A DNA stretch of 64,000 bases from Istiophorus platypterus (GCA_016859345.1 CM029123.1:531501-595500); one strand, 5' to 3'; numbered from the stretch's first letter, positions 11,371-24,587 are shown. Translations and numbers: made by a program. The notes: a model not told the origin generated them from the sequence alone.

Positions 11371-14339
11371 AACACTATTAGTGTTACATTTTAAACATAT
11401 GTTGACAATAAAATAATGGACTCAGCAGTATAGAGTATACACATACAGGTATATAGTATTCTTCCATTCAGACAGTTCAAATGTTCAAGAAATTTGTTTC
11501 TAAAAAAGATAAATACGGCCATACCTAACTCTGCGTGTGCGTGTGTCCATGTGTGTGCATATTTTTTTAGCTCCTGTTGCATTTTGTGTTCGTCAATGTC
11601 ATCTTCAGTGTTGTGACTGTGGTAGGTAAATACGGGTCCAGCCCCATGTTCTGAGTCACTGAATGAGTGAGAAAGAAAGGGCTGGGGGAAATTGAATTGG
11701 GGGAGAGGGGGACTGATGGAAAAGACAGAAAGAGAGAGATGATCCTTTACATCAAATCATTCAGAGGAATCTGGAAGCTGAAAGAAATAAGTATGTGCAG
11801 AAAGCCAGTGGAATCTCTAGGTCTGCTGTCATTCTTAATTTCCTCTGTCTTTTTTTTCTGTCCTATGAATTACCTCTGGGCAGGGAGACAAAAACAATTC
11901 TTGGGTATCCAAGGAACACACATATAGTGGTTGTAAAAGGAACAATATCATAGGTCAATAAGCCTCATGCCATAATATGGGGCAACGAAGTGTTGAGATT
12001 ACCACTACTTTGTATCAAATCTAGAAATCCCTTAGCACTTTGAGTTAAAACAGGTTATTCATGTTTTCTAATATAATCATCATCAAGGTTTTTATTTTTT
12101 TTCTTTGCTGCTTTTGTAGAAGAAAACATTGGATATAGAGATAACATCCATAGATGAGTAAAAATTGAATGAGTGCAGAGCACTATAGTCAAATAAGCTG
12201 TCTTTATATGATATCCATAAAAATATCATTTGACAAAACTCTTCCAACACAACGCCCTCATAGCACAAGTCTGGAAAGTCCATGGATGAAATAGTAACAA
12301 CTAATTTTCCATGACAATTAGGCCATCTCCATCCACTGTTACAGAACAGTATGGTAAAAAGCACTTTGAAATTTTGAAGCCAGTAATAAGAATGCAAAGA
12401 AATAAAAGCACAAATCTCTAATGTTAAATAACCAAAACTGCTTTTACTGTGGCAGGCAATAGTTTGTCGATGTAGCAACCCATCACTTATAGTAAGAAGC
12501 TGATTTAAAAGATATATTTTCAGGGCCTTTATTCAAGAGATATGATTTAGCTAAACATTACCATCTGCATTCCATCAACATGAGATGTTACCTACACTCT
12601 TGACGTAGCCTGGAGTGTAATGTCGGATGAGGTAGCTTAAGATCTTAGCTCATATCCACAACATGAGTGGTTACATTTACAAGTTTATGGTACAGTATAT
12701 TTAGTATTAATGTTGCATTTTCTTATTGAAACTTATGCAGACTGAAAGATGCTTTTAAAAAGATTCTCTGGAGTTGAAAGACCTTGGAGAATTCTAGAGG
12801 AACTGATTAAAATCATTAAAATCATTAATCATTTCATTTTCCTCAACAAGTTTTCTCCCAATGCTGCAGGTTATGCGACAAAGCTCTGCCAGGGTTTTCT
12901 AAGGGATGGTGAGCTCATGAAAACAAGTGGAGTTAAAGTTCAACAGGAAACGACTCTTGAGGAAGACAGATCTTATCTTTTATCTCTTATCTCTTATCTT
13001 TGATTTCAGTGATCAATTTATGTATTAAGGTTTAGATGAAATCCCTGGTTAAGGAATGACCTGATTGGATGCAGCAAGTAGAGAAACGTTTAATTATATC
13101 ACCTGTAGTCACCAGCAATATTTCAAGTACAACTGACTGGCTAATCTAACATTTGTGCAACTTTGCCTGGAAATGTTAAGGAACTCCTCTAACCTTTTCT
13201 CCTCTCTCTTATTGCTGGTCTTTTAAATATCTACTGAACCATGAATGACTCCTGTTGTTCGTAAGAACATTTATGAGCAAAGACATAGAATATGCAGGTC
13301 AGAAAAATAAACATTCAATATTAACCCTGCAAGAAAGGGACTGCCCCCCCACTCCAAAATAAATTACCAAAAGGCTGAAGAAAACACTGTCATATCTCTT
13401 TTTTTGCACTTTATTTTGAATATTATTTCAACAAATTAATTCACATAAACTTCTGTAAAGAAAGCCTTGTTTCTGAGTTTTTTCTTTTTGAGCATCATGA
13501 GTATCAAGTTCTAGGTCCACGGACCTAAATGGCCATACGGGTCATTTGTCCTTACCCTTAAAATGAGTGTACCAGCCACAGGCATACTAGACCTTCATCA
13601 TCATGGTAATGATAATGCCACCCATAAGGTTGTTCCATATACTATGTCATCTAACTTCTTACTATAGTCATGAGAGGTCACCTAAGAAAAAATTGTGACT
13701 GAGGGACATAATAAACTGCTTACACAGACCAACTTTAGCCCACTTTTTTTTACAGGATAACATTTTACAAGTTCAGACATACAAACCGCAAAAAACACAC
13801 ACATCTCTAAAATTGTCCAAAGTTTAAAGTTTACCATAACTCAATGGGATGACATTTTTATGTTTTAAATTCCTTAGCACTCTATTCATGGAATGACTTA
13901 AAAAGTACTGGGGAGACTATCTAAGCTCAGTATTTTCTGATGGGTTCATTTATAAACATTTATAAACAAAACCTATAGCGTGTAGTTCTCTTCTTATTGC
14001 CAGTGAGGACCAGTCTAATGAGCATCAGGTTGTGTCAAGGTGGAATGAGCTGTATGAGAGTATCTCCATAGTCAATTACTGACATAATTGTTGATGACAT
14101 TAATGGGATTTCCTGTGATCAAGATAGAAACATACTTTATTTAGATACAAGAAACCCTTTTTTTTCTTCAGGTCCTGTGCCAATTGTTCCACGTAAGGCT
14201 TAAAAGACAGACTGGATGGATTCAATTTCAGAACCATTATGTATATGGATTATTGGAAGATGTAAGATAGAATAATGGTATCTTGATAATAAGGTGCATT
14301 ATGTCTTTGTTTTTAAATCTGTGCTCATGTAATAATATT
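11371..14339. other. Unassigned intergenic sequence
   Basis: No recognised gene. The 128-codon minus frame at 12092-12478 and the 84-codon plus frame at 12749-13003 show no domain I know. A short tandem 'tcttatctct' run lies at 12971-13000. Confidence 0.45.
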
Positions 14340-14600
14340 GTTTATGTCTCAACATCTCATCCGATCCTGACTAAGGGGTCTCAGCCGACATCTCATCTAT
14401 TCCTGATTCTGTTCCTGCATCAGGGGTCCCAGCCAATGTTTTGTCTATTCCCAAGTTGGGGCACATGGCCACCTGTCTTGTCTTCTCCTGAATTAGCCAT
14501 CCCGGCTGACATCTGGTCTGTTCCTGAGTTGGGGGTCCCAGTCAATGTCCTGCCTGTTGCTAAGCCCCTGATTCCCTGTTGGTGGTCCAGCTATCACTGA
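14340..14600 (+). repeat. Degenerate minisatellite, units of about 40-60 bp
   Basis: Variants of 'ggggtcccagccaatgt' followed by 'ctgtctgttcctgagttg' recur about five times with heavy divergence. As a result a plus frame (14283-14600, 105 codons) stays open, with repeated Pro/Leu/Ser-rich text. I see this as a decayed tandem repeat, possibly once part of a transposon gag-like or LTR region, and not as a host gene. Confidence 0.5.
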
Positions 14601-15019
14601 TTGTCACTCTTTTTTTATTTATATAAGACTGGCAGCTCAGAGTCAAAGGAAAAAAGTGTGAGATAACAGATCTGATCAGGCACCCTGGTTGACTTAGATA
14701 GGTCTACATATCAATTTATATTAAAAAAAACACTCTTGACAAAATGATTTTCTCATATGAATTATATCAATACATATGAATATACCAGTGGAGAGTAGTA
14801 GTCAAGAGGACTGTAAGAAACCCTGAATGTCACTGCAGCCTGAACTGACTTTGTGTCCCCATTCAAACAGTTACTGTTCACATCAGTCTACAGTCAACAA
14901 AAGAGCAGAGAAGGGTGACAGATGCCTACCTGTTCAGAGGATGTGCAGGGTTTTGCCTGTGATACAGAGAAAATGCAAAAGAAAAGCAAATCTGTCCGTA
15001 GTGTTTGTCCATGTGTAGA

Positions 15020-15215
15020 AATAGTAGACTCAACTTAAGAACTTAAGTTAAGTGAGCTGTTTTATCAAGTTCAGTTTTCTTAACTCAATTAGTTTTACAT
15101 TTTCAGTACTTTTAAAAATGATGTTGAACTACTTACCTAAGTTCAGCTAACTCACAAATTCAATGTAGCAGGAGAAGATGCATTTCTAAGTTGAGCAAAC
15201 TTAACTTTAGATGAA
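15020..15215. repeat. Aacttaagtt-type dispersed repeat
   Basis: The stretch is packed with variants of 'caacttaag' and 'aagttgagcaaacttaac' in both orientations. This resembles a common fish non-autonomous repeat family. Boundaries and class are uncertain. Confidence 0.4.
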
Positions 15216-15727
15216 ATATCCACTGTGTTGGTACGGTAAGGTCATTCATGGAACTACAACTGGATTTTGCCAGCCTGTAATGAAACTACATGCTACCATA
15301 AACTGTTTTACATCATAGTTCTTACACTTGCTAAATAAAAAAACATTTTATTAGTTTTAATATCAAGACCCTGTTCAGGTTATCTGGTTACCAGGTTACC
15401 TAATGCTCTTTCATGAGTAAGTGAAGACAGTGTGCAGGTGTCTCTTCTTCCTCTGATGTTTCTGCTCAACCTATGCATCTGTCACAAAGATCATTCAGGT
15501 GGGCAAAAGATTTCTGATGACATCGCGGTTTAAAAAAGTGTCAACTTTTTTAAGTCTTAATTTTTCAGATCTTGACATTTTAATCTGTTAATGGAGGACA
15601 CACATATTTCAGAAAACAAGGTTAAATATTAAATTTTGTCAAGGTATTCATGTACATATGGAAAAGAGAGTATGTAGGATAACAAAAGAATGTATATATT
15701 AGACAAAACACTGAAAAAGGTTCTGTT

Positions 15728-15799
15728 AAAGGAAAGGAGAGGAAAGGAAAGGAAAGGAAAGGAAAGGAAAGGAAAGGAAAGGAAAGGAAAGGAAAGGAA
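15728..15799. repeat. (GGAAA)n microsatellite
   Basis: About 14 pentamer units of GGAAA with one early gaga variant. It is the first member of a cluster of four long arrays. Confidence 0.97.
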
Positions 15800-15854
15800 G
15801 GGTACGGTGTGTCAGTGGAGCATAAGAAAGAACAAATTACTTGCCAAGTTTGTC

Positions 15855-15858
15855 CTTT

Positions 15859-15897
<39 letters not shown>

Positions 15898-15921
15898 ATC
15901 TTTCTTTCTTTCTTTCTTTCC
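15855..15921. repeat. (CTTT)n microsatellite
   Basis: About 16 tetramer units, interrupted once by 'ctatc' near 15897. Together with the purine array 55 bp upstream it places a polypurine and a polypyrimidine tract on the same strand. Confidence 0.97.
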
Positions 15922-16062
15922 ATAGAGGTTGATGTATTAATTCCTCTTTCCTAAGGTTAAGCGCTAATGCATGTTATTAAGCACAAACAAATGTAATTGT
16001 GCCTGGGGCATTATGATGGGCTTCATTGAAGATGGAACGTCACATAGTATACAATTGCTTCA

Positions 16063-16063
<1 letters not shown>

Positions 16064-16132
<69 letters not shown>
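16064..16132. repeat. (CA)n microsatellite
   Basis: About 69 bp of CA units with one 'cata' interruption. Confidence 0.97.
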
Positions 16133-16134
<2 letters not shown>

Positions 16135-16268
16135 CTCACATGGTCTCATTTTTTTTTAATAGCTGATAAAATTAATGTAATGAATAAGCATAATTGTACA
16201 ATTATCGTAGATTTCAGAGAAAAAGATAGAGAAATTAAAAAAAGGATACAATTTTTTTTAGCAGAACT

Positions 16269-16272
<4 letters not shown>

Positions 16273-16323
<51 letters not shown>
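16273..16323. repeat. (CT)n microsatellite
   Basis: About 25 uninterrupted CT units. Confidence 0.97.
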
Positions 16324-16326
<3 letters not shown>

Positions 16327-16339
16327 CTAACTCATTGAT

Positions 16340-16550
16340 CATTTTATGACCTTCCATTTACCTTGTGACCCTCTGAAGGGGCCTGACCCTTAGGCCCAAA
16401 CTATCAAAACTAGGCAATTGTACTTCAAACTAGCTCTACCTAGAGCCCCCAGAGCAGTGAAATGCTGTTTCCTCATTGCTGCACCACCATTACATTGTTG
16501 CTGTTTTTGGTTGGCACCTTAACCACTAGGCCACCAGGGTGCCCCTGAGG
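16340..16550 (-). mobile_element. tRNA-headed SINE fragment, minus strand
   Basis: On the minus strand 'gggcaccctggtggcctagt' continues with 'ggttaaggtgcc'. The sequence tggcctagtggttaagg at 16518-16534 is a near-perfect tRNA/SINE box A. The body runs down to about 16340 and includes 'gcccccagagcagtgaaatg' (plus-strand text). The opposite strand of this block makes no protein sense. Family is probably a fish tRNA-derived SINE. Confidence 0.65.
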
Positions 16551-17187
16551 CTATTGTATTTTTGAGTTTTTTGATTCCTGTGACAGGAAATCCCACAGTG
16601 CCTTGAAATTTCAGAAAGTAGAAAAGAAAATTTCTTCACCATCATTAGCTCTATCTCTCTCTATCCCTTCCTGTAAACAGAAGTGAGCTCAGTTCCTTAT
16701 CTCCTATCTGTCTGAACTGAAGTGGTCTTGCTCTAACAGGGTCGATATTGACAGAGTTATTGTGTGTGTTGCGAATGTACAGTTATTCCTCTTCCAAAAG
16801 AAGCTGAGCTGAGTTTCTCAACAGCGACAAGCAGACAAAAACATCAGACAGATAGATTTACTCAGACCTCACACATGAGCTTCGAGAGATTCTAGAAAAA
16901 CACAAATATGAAACTAGACAGACACACACACTGACACACACACACCCTGACACAAATTTACATACACACACTGCCTTCTGCATTTGCAAATAGTTTGGGC
17001 TAAGATTAGGCAACCCTTCAAATAAAACATTTAAACTGCAGCTCATTGATGCCTGAAATTGCAGTCAAGACATTTGTCAAAAACAAAGTACATAATGGAC
17101 CACATAATGAACTAAGTATAAAACCATATAATTGAAGTCGCTTTCTAGGTGATGGTTTAGTTTTTTTTTACTCTATAGGTTCAGGCT
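16551..17187. other. Unassigned intergenic sequence
   Basis: Nothing recognised apart from an imperfect CA run at 16921-16945. Confidence 0.5.
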
Positions 17188-17226
17188 GTTTTATCTCAGT
17201 GTGTACTCGACACACTGAGATAAAAC
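17188..17226. repeat. Perfect 17-bp inverted repeat with 5-base loop
   Basis: The arms 'gttttatctcagtgtgt' and 'acacactgagataaaac' are exact reverse complements around 'actcg'. It stands alone; I see no transposase nearby. It could be a MITE remnant or a transcribed hairpin. Confidence 0.85.
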
Positions 17227-18513
17227 TTATAGTCATCTTCTGATCTGACTTTGCAAATGAGGTTGTACACATACAAACTGTTTATCCACATTTCCATAAG
17301 ACTTAATCAAACTGAAAGTGAGTGCACCTAAAATGTTACTAGTAATTTGTTTTTTCACTGGGAAATTGTGTGCACACAGATACAGAAATAACAGCAGGTC
17401 AAAGTAAACAGCGGAAAACTTGAGTTATATTTGGTTATAATTTTATAGGAATAAAGGCCAAAACTATGAAAATGAGGCCAAAGTTGTACTAAATCATTCT
17501 TTAATATTAAAGGTTATGTATATGACTTCCAATATTTGCCACCCTGCAATGTAATTCATATAAAATAACAATTTTTAACCTTGGGACACTCAACAGGTCA
17601 ATCTGGCAATGGTCAGAAAGTATTTATTGAATTTCTCCTGAACTTAAGGATTCCTTGCTTTGTGTTTGGTCACCGACTTCGTCTTTACACTGAAGTATAT
17701 CTCTGTAGTAAGAACCCTAAGCAGAACTTCTCAGTGAAACATCACATTAGTTCATGTAGAGAGATGGAGTAGATGGGATTTTCATAGATAGTTAACTGCC
17801 TTTCAGCAGGGCTTTGTGCACACATGAAGGACTTAAGCCACAAGCCATCATCCTTGTATTGTAATGCACACATTCCTCAGTGGGGAATTCACTGAAATGG
17901 CTGAAAAAGAGGTGGAACAAGATCTTTGAAGTTTGTTATATAGGAAAAAAGCTAGTTAAAACATGAAGAATGCATTTCCATAAAAATGAAAATGGGATAA
18001 AAGACTTCCCACTTATCCACTATGATGGAATGATCCCAATAATTTAACTTTTATTTCTTCTTTGTGTTTAAAGACATTTTCTATTTGAATGTGATCAAAA
18101 CACCTATTAGCTGAGCACATGAACTGACACTTTACACATTGCAGGGTAACATGAAAAAAACACTGATGTTTTTTACATATTTTTATGAGTGACCTGCATT
18201 GTGTTAATAGCTTCAGATGAACAAATAAATATTTAAATACATTTCTAATGGGATGCTGGTTTTCTTTAGATCTACAATCCTGTTTACCAAAACTTTAAAT
18301 ACTCTAGTCCTCTCCATTCAAGTCAAGTACAACATTAAGCAACACAGTAAATATACAGTATAGACAATCAGGATGACAAAATTTTAGATTGTAAACATAC
18401 ATACAGGTGACATATTAAAAATACAACCTGAACAAACAAAAGTGGAGGAACTTTACAATGTTGTATGTATAAAAATCCTGAGCATGCCCAGTTGATTCTG
18501 ATTTTGTAACTAA
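17227..18513. other. Unassigned intergenic sequence
   Basis: No recognised gene or element. The plus frame at 17581-17772 has no known domain. Confidence 0.5.
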
Positions 18514-18672
18514 ATGACAAGAGGAAAAGATTTAAGTTACTTAGAAGGAGGGTTCATTGTTGGGGCACAAGTGGCAGGAGCTCCAATCACAAAAATAGCT
18601 CAACTGGTTGGTGTTTCAATAGGAACACTGACTAAAGTAACATCTGCATTTAGATCTATGGGAATGATCTGA
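18514..18672 (+). pseudogene. Tc1-like transposase N-terminal HTH, short ORF
   Basis: An ATG-initiated frame of 52 codons encodes the first DNA-binding helix-turn-helix of a Tc1/mariner transposase, which recognises the element's terminal repeats. It opens with 'MTRGKDLSYLEGGFIVGAQV' and continues 'AGAPITKIAQLVGVSIGTLT' then 'KVTSAFRSMG'. This follows the family pattern of a variable head, an I-V-G-A-x-x-A-G-A turn, T-K-x-A-x-L-x-G-V-S recognition helix and T-x-x-x-V-x-x-A-F. A TGA stop at 18670-18672 ends it before the second HTH. No DDE domain is visible downstream, so this is a truncated relic. It is distinct from the Tc1 family at 20.6 kb. Confidence 0.75.
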
Positions 18673-20619
18673 TTGCACATCATTTGACTAAGAGGTGAAA
18701 TAATAAATATTGATGTAGTATTATAGGAAACACATTGTGTTCTTTCATGTTCTTTCAGATAAGTAAGGCTTTAACCACATTAGAACCAGGCCACAGCATT
18801 AAAAATGATTCTGAATTTTTTTTTGATTTTAGCTGATAGAGAGTTGATGAGAAAAGTTTTAGGGTTTAGACATCGATTCAAAATATTTTGGTCTCTCAAA
18901 ATGTATTGAAAAAAAGAGGCTACTATGGGATTTAACAAAATGCTCAACTGGTTCTGCAGAAGAAGATTGAGAAGAGGAATTCATTTTGTATATAATTTCA
19001 TTTATCTTCCCTCAAAAAATGTCTAAAAACTCACAAGTCATAAAGGGTGAGCAGCAAAGATACAATACTGATGCTTTTGATTGAGTCTAGCTATAGTGTC
19101 AAAAAAAGGGCCCTTAATTGTTTCTGATTAAATGAGAGAAATATTCTGCTCTAGCAGCAGACAGCATGCTTGTAATTCAGTATGCACCTTGAAGGTAGAA
19201 GATGTCCAGTTTTGATTTTCACCATTTGTGTTCCAATCTCCTGCAGGTCTTCATGAGTGAATTCATTCTTTTAAGTAAACCTAAACATAGACTTCTTTGA
19301 CCATCGGGTTATGGTAATAAAATGTGCAACTGAATTGAGGATACTAGACAGAGCTGTATTTAAGTCATTGGTACAATTTCAACAGGACCTGTCACTGCAG
19401 TGAAAGGAGCCAGGAACACTGGTAATTTATAACCAAGAGCAGTTATTGCTGACGGAACAATGTGTAAAGTGGTAAATACATCTGCACCCGTCTTACAATG
19501 ACAGCCTAGTATCGCTTCAAAATTGATAAGAAAGTGATGTGACATAACAGATATAATAAGGGAGAAAGATTATAAACAACTATCTAGTGATTTAGAATCA
19601 GGTCAAGGGTACTTGCACTGCATGAGTGAGTTCAAATACAAATTTAAGACATGTTTTTCAGAAGCCAGAATATGCTAAAGAATCACATCATTCATTAGTA
19701 AGGCTTTTGTAAATAATGTCATATTTATAAAAAAAACAAATCTGTGTAGCTACTAGTAAATGATGTATGAATTTCAAAAAGACCTTTATCTTTAGAAAAT
19801 TTTTGGTGACCTTTCCACGTGATTATGCAAAGATACAACTGTCATTTCTCTACACTTCACCACCAGCAGTAGTGATAATGATAATTAGTTCTTTGTGACT
19901 TTACATATTTAGATATCTAAGAAACTCATATGTAATATGACTATCAGTCTGATAGACTGCACTGTTTGGATTTCCCTGGCTGGAAAAATTAACTAAGCTA
20001 CTGGACTCCAAAACTGTACTATATATAAACACAGCAAGTTCTCTAGTCAAATGCAACCTGACATGTAGGAGCAATGCTAACAGGGAAGCAGCAGGCTACC
20101 ACCAACAATAAGACTGTTTCAAAATAACAAGTATACTTATATGAATTTAGCGCACATTGAGCAGCAAAAGATAGGTAATTTTACAAGAGTAGAGACTGAA
20201 AAAAGTGAAGAGATTTAAACAAAACAGATAGGTTAAGAAACAGACAGCAGTTATCAGTCTCATAGAGAATGAAAATACGCGTCGAGGGCCTCATTCAAGA
20301 GTTTATATGTTGATGGCAGTTCTTCCTCATTTGATCAGCTAGTGGAAGGATATAATACTCTTCAATTTGTGTCTTGTCTTTTTGTTATAAGGTTTAATTT
20401 TATATATTTTTACATACTGTATTACTTACATTACATTTTTGTGCAGATCCAATTCTTTGTTTAGGCCAGGTGCAAGATAGCATATTCAGTAAAAGAAAAG
20501 TATTTGCATACCCAATTGCTGCAACTGTTTTCACATGCTGAGTGTTTATCAGGCAAAGAGCTAAGACAACAACCATCAGGTATACGCTCTCTTAGTATTT
20601 TATCAGTAACAGTTACTGT
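18673..20619. other. Unassigned sequence, possibly old repeat
   Basis: No clear gene. Parts near 18800-19300 have the texture of old interspersed repeat, but I cannot name a family. The minus frame at 19360-19545 is unrecognised. Confidence 0.4.
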
Positions 20620-21575
20620 ACATTTCAAATGATCTCAAGTGATCTCATTTACTTTGACCATGGCATGATTGTTGATGCCAAAGGGCCTGGGTTGAATATT
20701 TCTAAAACTGCTGGAATTTTCACCCACACCAATCTCTCAAGTTTTCTCAGAATGGTGTGAAAACAAAAAATGTCCTGTGGATGGAAACACCTTGTTGAGG
20801 AGAGAGGTACGAGGTGAATGGCCAGGGAGGTGACCACTCTTTACAACTGTGGTGAGCCAAAAAACATCCCAGGATGAACAACACATCAAATTTTGAGATG
20901 GTTCAACTACAACAGCAGAGGACCATGTCAGGTTCCAATCCTGTCAACCAAGAAAAGAAACCTGACGCTGTAGTGGGTACATGCTCACAAAAACTGGACA
21001 GTTGAAGCCTGGGAAAACCTGGACTGGTCTGATGAATCTGGATTTCTGCTGAGTGACACAGATGGTGGGGTCAGAATTTGGCATCAACAGCATGAATCCA
21101 TGGACCCAACCTGCCACTACCAGTCCAGGCTGGTAGAGGTGGTGTAATGGCTCGCTTTTGACTCCCTAATACCAATAAATCATGGTTTGAATGCCACAGC
21201 CTGTCTTAGTGTTTTTGTGTCTTCTACAGTTTGATACCTTTTAATGGCTACTTCCAGCAGGATAATGCAATATATCAAAAAGCAAAAGCCTCAAACTGGT
21301 TTCATGAACATGTCAGTGAGTTCAGTGAACTTCGGTGGCCTCCACAGTCACCAGATCTGGATCCAGTGGAACACATTTGGAAAGTGGTAGAGCAGGAGAT
21401 TTGCACCATGAATGTGCATCTGATAAATCTGTAGAAATTACATGATACACTAATGTCAGCATGGACCAGAATCTCAAAGGGATATTTTTAGCATCTTGTG
21501 AAATACATGCCATGAACAAGTGAGGCAAAGGGAGGCCCATCACAGCATTAGTATGGTGTTCATGATAAATTACTT
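20620..21575 (+). mobile_element. Tc1/mariner transposon relic, nearly through the coding region
   Basis: A fish Tc1-like element read on the plus strand. It begins with 'tttgaccatggcatgattgt', passes through 'cagaatggtgtgaaaacaaa', 'ggtcagaatttggcatcaac' and 'ctccacagtcaccagatctg', and ends with 'attagtatggtgttcatgat'. The same family occurs again at 33.6 and 35.2 kb. Both terminal inverted repeats are lost or too diverged to identify. Internal small deletions break the frame. The gap near 21150-21230 removes part of the transposase middle. Confidence 0.85.
20650..21500 (+). pseudogene. Tc1-like transposase, frameshifted
   Basis: The transposase would cut and paste the element by DDE/D chemistry. 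Recognisable pieces, in scattered frames, are the HTH region around 20660-20780 and a 'RVRIWHQQHESMDPTCHYQS'-like block around 21070-21125. The longest open piece is 21231-21434. It carries 'NGYFQQDNAIYQKAKASNW', in which the D of QQDNA is the second catalytic acid, and 'PPQSPDLDPVEHIWKVVEQE', in which the E of VEHIW is the third. The usual P-C-H after QQDNA reads I-Y-Q. No single frame spans the protein, so it is inactive. Confidence 0.8.
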
Positions 21576-24478
21576 GTTAAATGAATACTGAGCCAGACAC
21601 TCAAGATACATTTAAGGCCACTTCAATCAGTTTATTTTTGAGCCACTTTGGGAGCTGACCTATAAATTATGGTGAAAAGGAAATGTTTGATATATCATGT
21701 CCTTATAAAGTTGTTCCAACAAACATGTTAGTGAACATTTGCTGTTTACATCTTAAAATCTATTTGAAGTCATGTCTCTGAATTTATGTCCAGTATTTGC
21801 TCTCTTTTTTGCTCTGTTTAGGTCTCCACCAGCTTTGGATCTTTAACTGCCAAATGTCTCAGTATATTCATTGTTCTTTCCTAAATAGTGTCTGTCTCCT
21901 GTGTGATGTTGGGTAAGTACAAGGGGTTTATCAGAGCTTTTCACTGAAAAAAGGAGCCTGTTTCTGGAAATAAGGTTGATGAGAGCAGTGAGACTGAACC
22001 AAAACAATGAAGTTGCAGGATGTGAAACCAAAATAACAACCTGAAAGATGCCAAAAAGTTCTAAAAAGGTGATGGGAGTATGCGTTGGTGATAATGCTCA
22101 GGTTCATCACATTACACATAATATGACCCACTGTTTATATAAAAATATAGATTATATTCTAAATTCCTTGAGGGTCAAAATTCAGAAAACGCATTTCATA
22201 AATCACAACGTTCCGCAAAACATAATAACATTTCAGATTTCAGAAAGGATCGGATAACACTTCTTGTTTGTGATTGGACAGAATGCAAGTCAATAGTTTG
22301 CATATAATTTCACAAACTGGAGAGGAAAGGAAAGGAGTGATTTTCTGCATGCAAAGCACTTTCACAAGCTCTCAAAACGCCTATGGTTTATTTCATTCAG
22401 TGTGGTTACTGAGGCCTTTGTGAAATCAAACTAAAAAGAATAGGGCTTGGGTGATTGGATTGTTGTCCAGTAAAACAGTAAACGTGTTACATTATATACA
22501 TTACATTTATAAAGTAGAGCAGATATTAGCCTTAAGTTTTTCTTATGTTTTTTGTTTTTTGTTTAATCAAGATGGACTGACACATGGGCACTTGAATTGA
22601 AAACAGGACCACACTAGACCAAATACATAATAACTGTTGTAATCATGTATTTTTAAAGCAGAAATAAAGAGAGGAAGGAGCTCTTTGTATGCACCCCTAG
22701 GAATACTCCTGTAGATGGAGGAAGCAGAGTGACCTGTCTGTTTTTAACTTCACAACAATACTGTGGCCTGAGCTGACTGCCTACATCCAAGAACAATGAT
22801 ATAACATCACCCTGACAAACTAAAATCAAGTGTGAGAAATGGGAGTTGTGTGAGGGTTTGATAATACTTCTATGAACTGTGTGCTCCCTGTATTCTTAGA
22901 CCAGTTTTGTGTATAATAAGCAATAAGCTATAGCTAAAGGAAATACAAGCCATCACCATGAGACAACAGGTTGCATACTAACTTCTACCCCAAAACTTAG
23001 CCTTTATCCAAGGAAGTTCAGAAGTTTTTAATGATGCTATTTTTATGTCCCTCTTGTGAATTGTATCACCCCTGTACATTCTGTGTTGAATGAATCTATT
23101 GTTGGATGCTAGTGACACAGCTGTTTATTCTTTTGTCTCAGTGTCATTTCTTGTTTCCTGTTTCTTATTTTGTGCTCTTCAGCAATGTCACTGTGCAAAT
23201 TTCATTATGAGTTTGAAAGCATGGAAGAAGAGATTAAAAACAAAGGGGATCTTCCAACAAACAGCTCATTCATTTAATGTCATATCACAATATCAAAATG
23301 TCCCATTGTTTCCTGAAAACTGCTTGAAAGAAGTAAGACTGTAGAGACAGAAGAGCTACAAGTGACATCCAAGAATCCATTTTATCAAGTGTGGATCCTG
23401 CCAGCTTTTTGGATACAGAACTATGGTTTTGATTGCAAAACAAAAACATGGACTATATGGATATGACAATCCAAATGCTTTGTGACTTGAACTGAACGGA
23501 ATCCTAGACTTTATTAGCCATACCTACATTAGTCTCATTTTATTCTTCCACCCTCCCCCAGAATCGGCCCATGCAGCATAATTTCCAAGGAACAAGTAAG
23601 GGGGGAATTAAGTTAATTTTCATTTTAAATCCTCTTGGATCCCCACTTAACTGTACAGTGTCCCTTCTGGCAAAAAGGCTATTCTTTGCAAATGTTATAT
23701 CTCTATCAATGAACACAGCTATGCTACAGGCTAAAACCTCAGCCATGTCTTGATACAGAACAGATTAATGGCACCAAGTGAAACCAGATGCTGACGTTCA
23801 TTGTGGACAGATGATTGATTTGGTTTGTGCAATCAGATTTCTTTCAGCTGTCAGAATGTCATGTTTGACAACAGTTTCATCTGGTTGCAAGGCAGGAACA
23901 AATTATATTTAAAATCAATGAAAATGATAAACTATAGCAGTCCAGTTACATTTTACACTATTTCATAATCAGTTATCAAGTAATAAATAAAAAAACTTAC
24001 AATAAATTACCCTCATGCCAAGCCACCTCTCATTCAGAAGTCTTTGAAGACTAAGATGCTTGATGGCACTCAATGCTGAATGTAACAAGTTTCCTCTAAA
24101 TTTATGTACATAAAAATGCTCTCACAAAAATGACTCTAATGTTTGACCAGGTGATACAGTCTTTGGGTTCAGTTAACATTTTATTTCTCTAAGTCCAGTT
24201 TAGGATGATGTTATCAAATTTAGATAGTTAAAGAACAGCTGCTGATTTACATTACATTCCTGCATTTATCATATTGTTTGTCATGGGTATTTCCTGTTCT
24301 AACTGAGCAAAGGGAGTATTTTTCATGTAGTGTACTTGTTTGTGTGTGTGTGTGCGCATGTATGCATGTGTTAAAATCAATAGCAAAGTTCTCAGGGTTT
24401 AGTCATTATTTCCAATACTGCTGATGTCAGAGAGTTCAGGAAAGACAATGGCTCAAGGCTTCCTGGTCTTATGATGCC
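21576..24478. other. Unassigned intergenic sequence
   Basis: No recognised gene or element. Short open frames at 21843-22257, 23090-23344 and 23540-23753 lack any known motif or splice context. Confidence 0.45.
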
Positions 24479-24497
24479 TGTGTGTGTGTGTGTGTGT

Positions 24498-24587
<90 letters not shown>

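Noticed and set aside
12092..12478. 128-codon minus frame
   Set aside because: No recognised motif, no neighbouring exon, and composition like the background.
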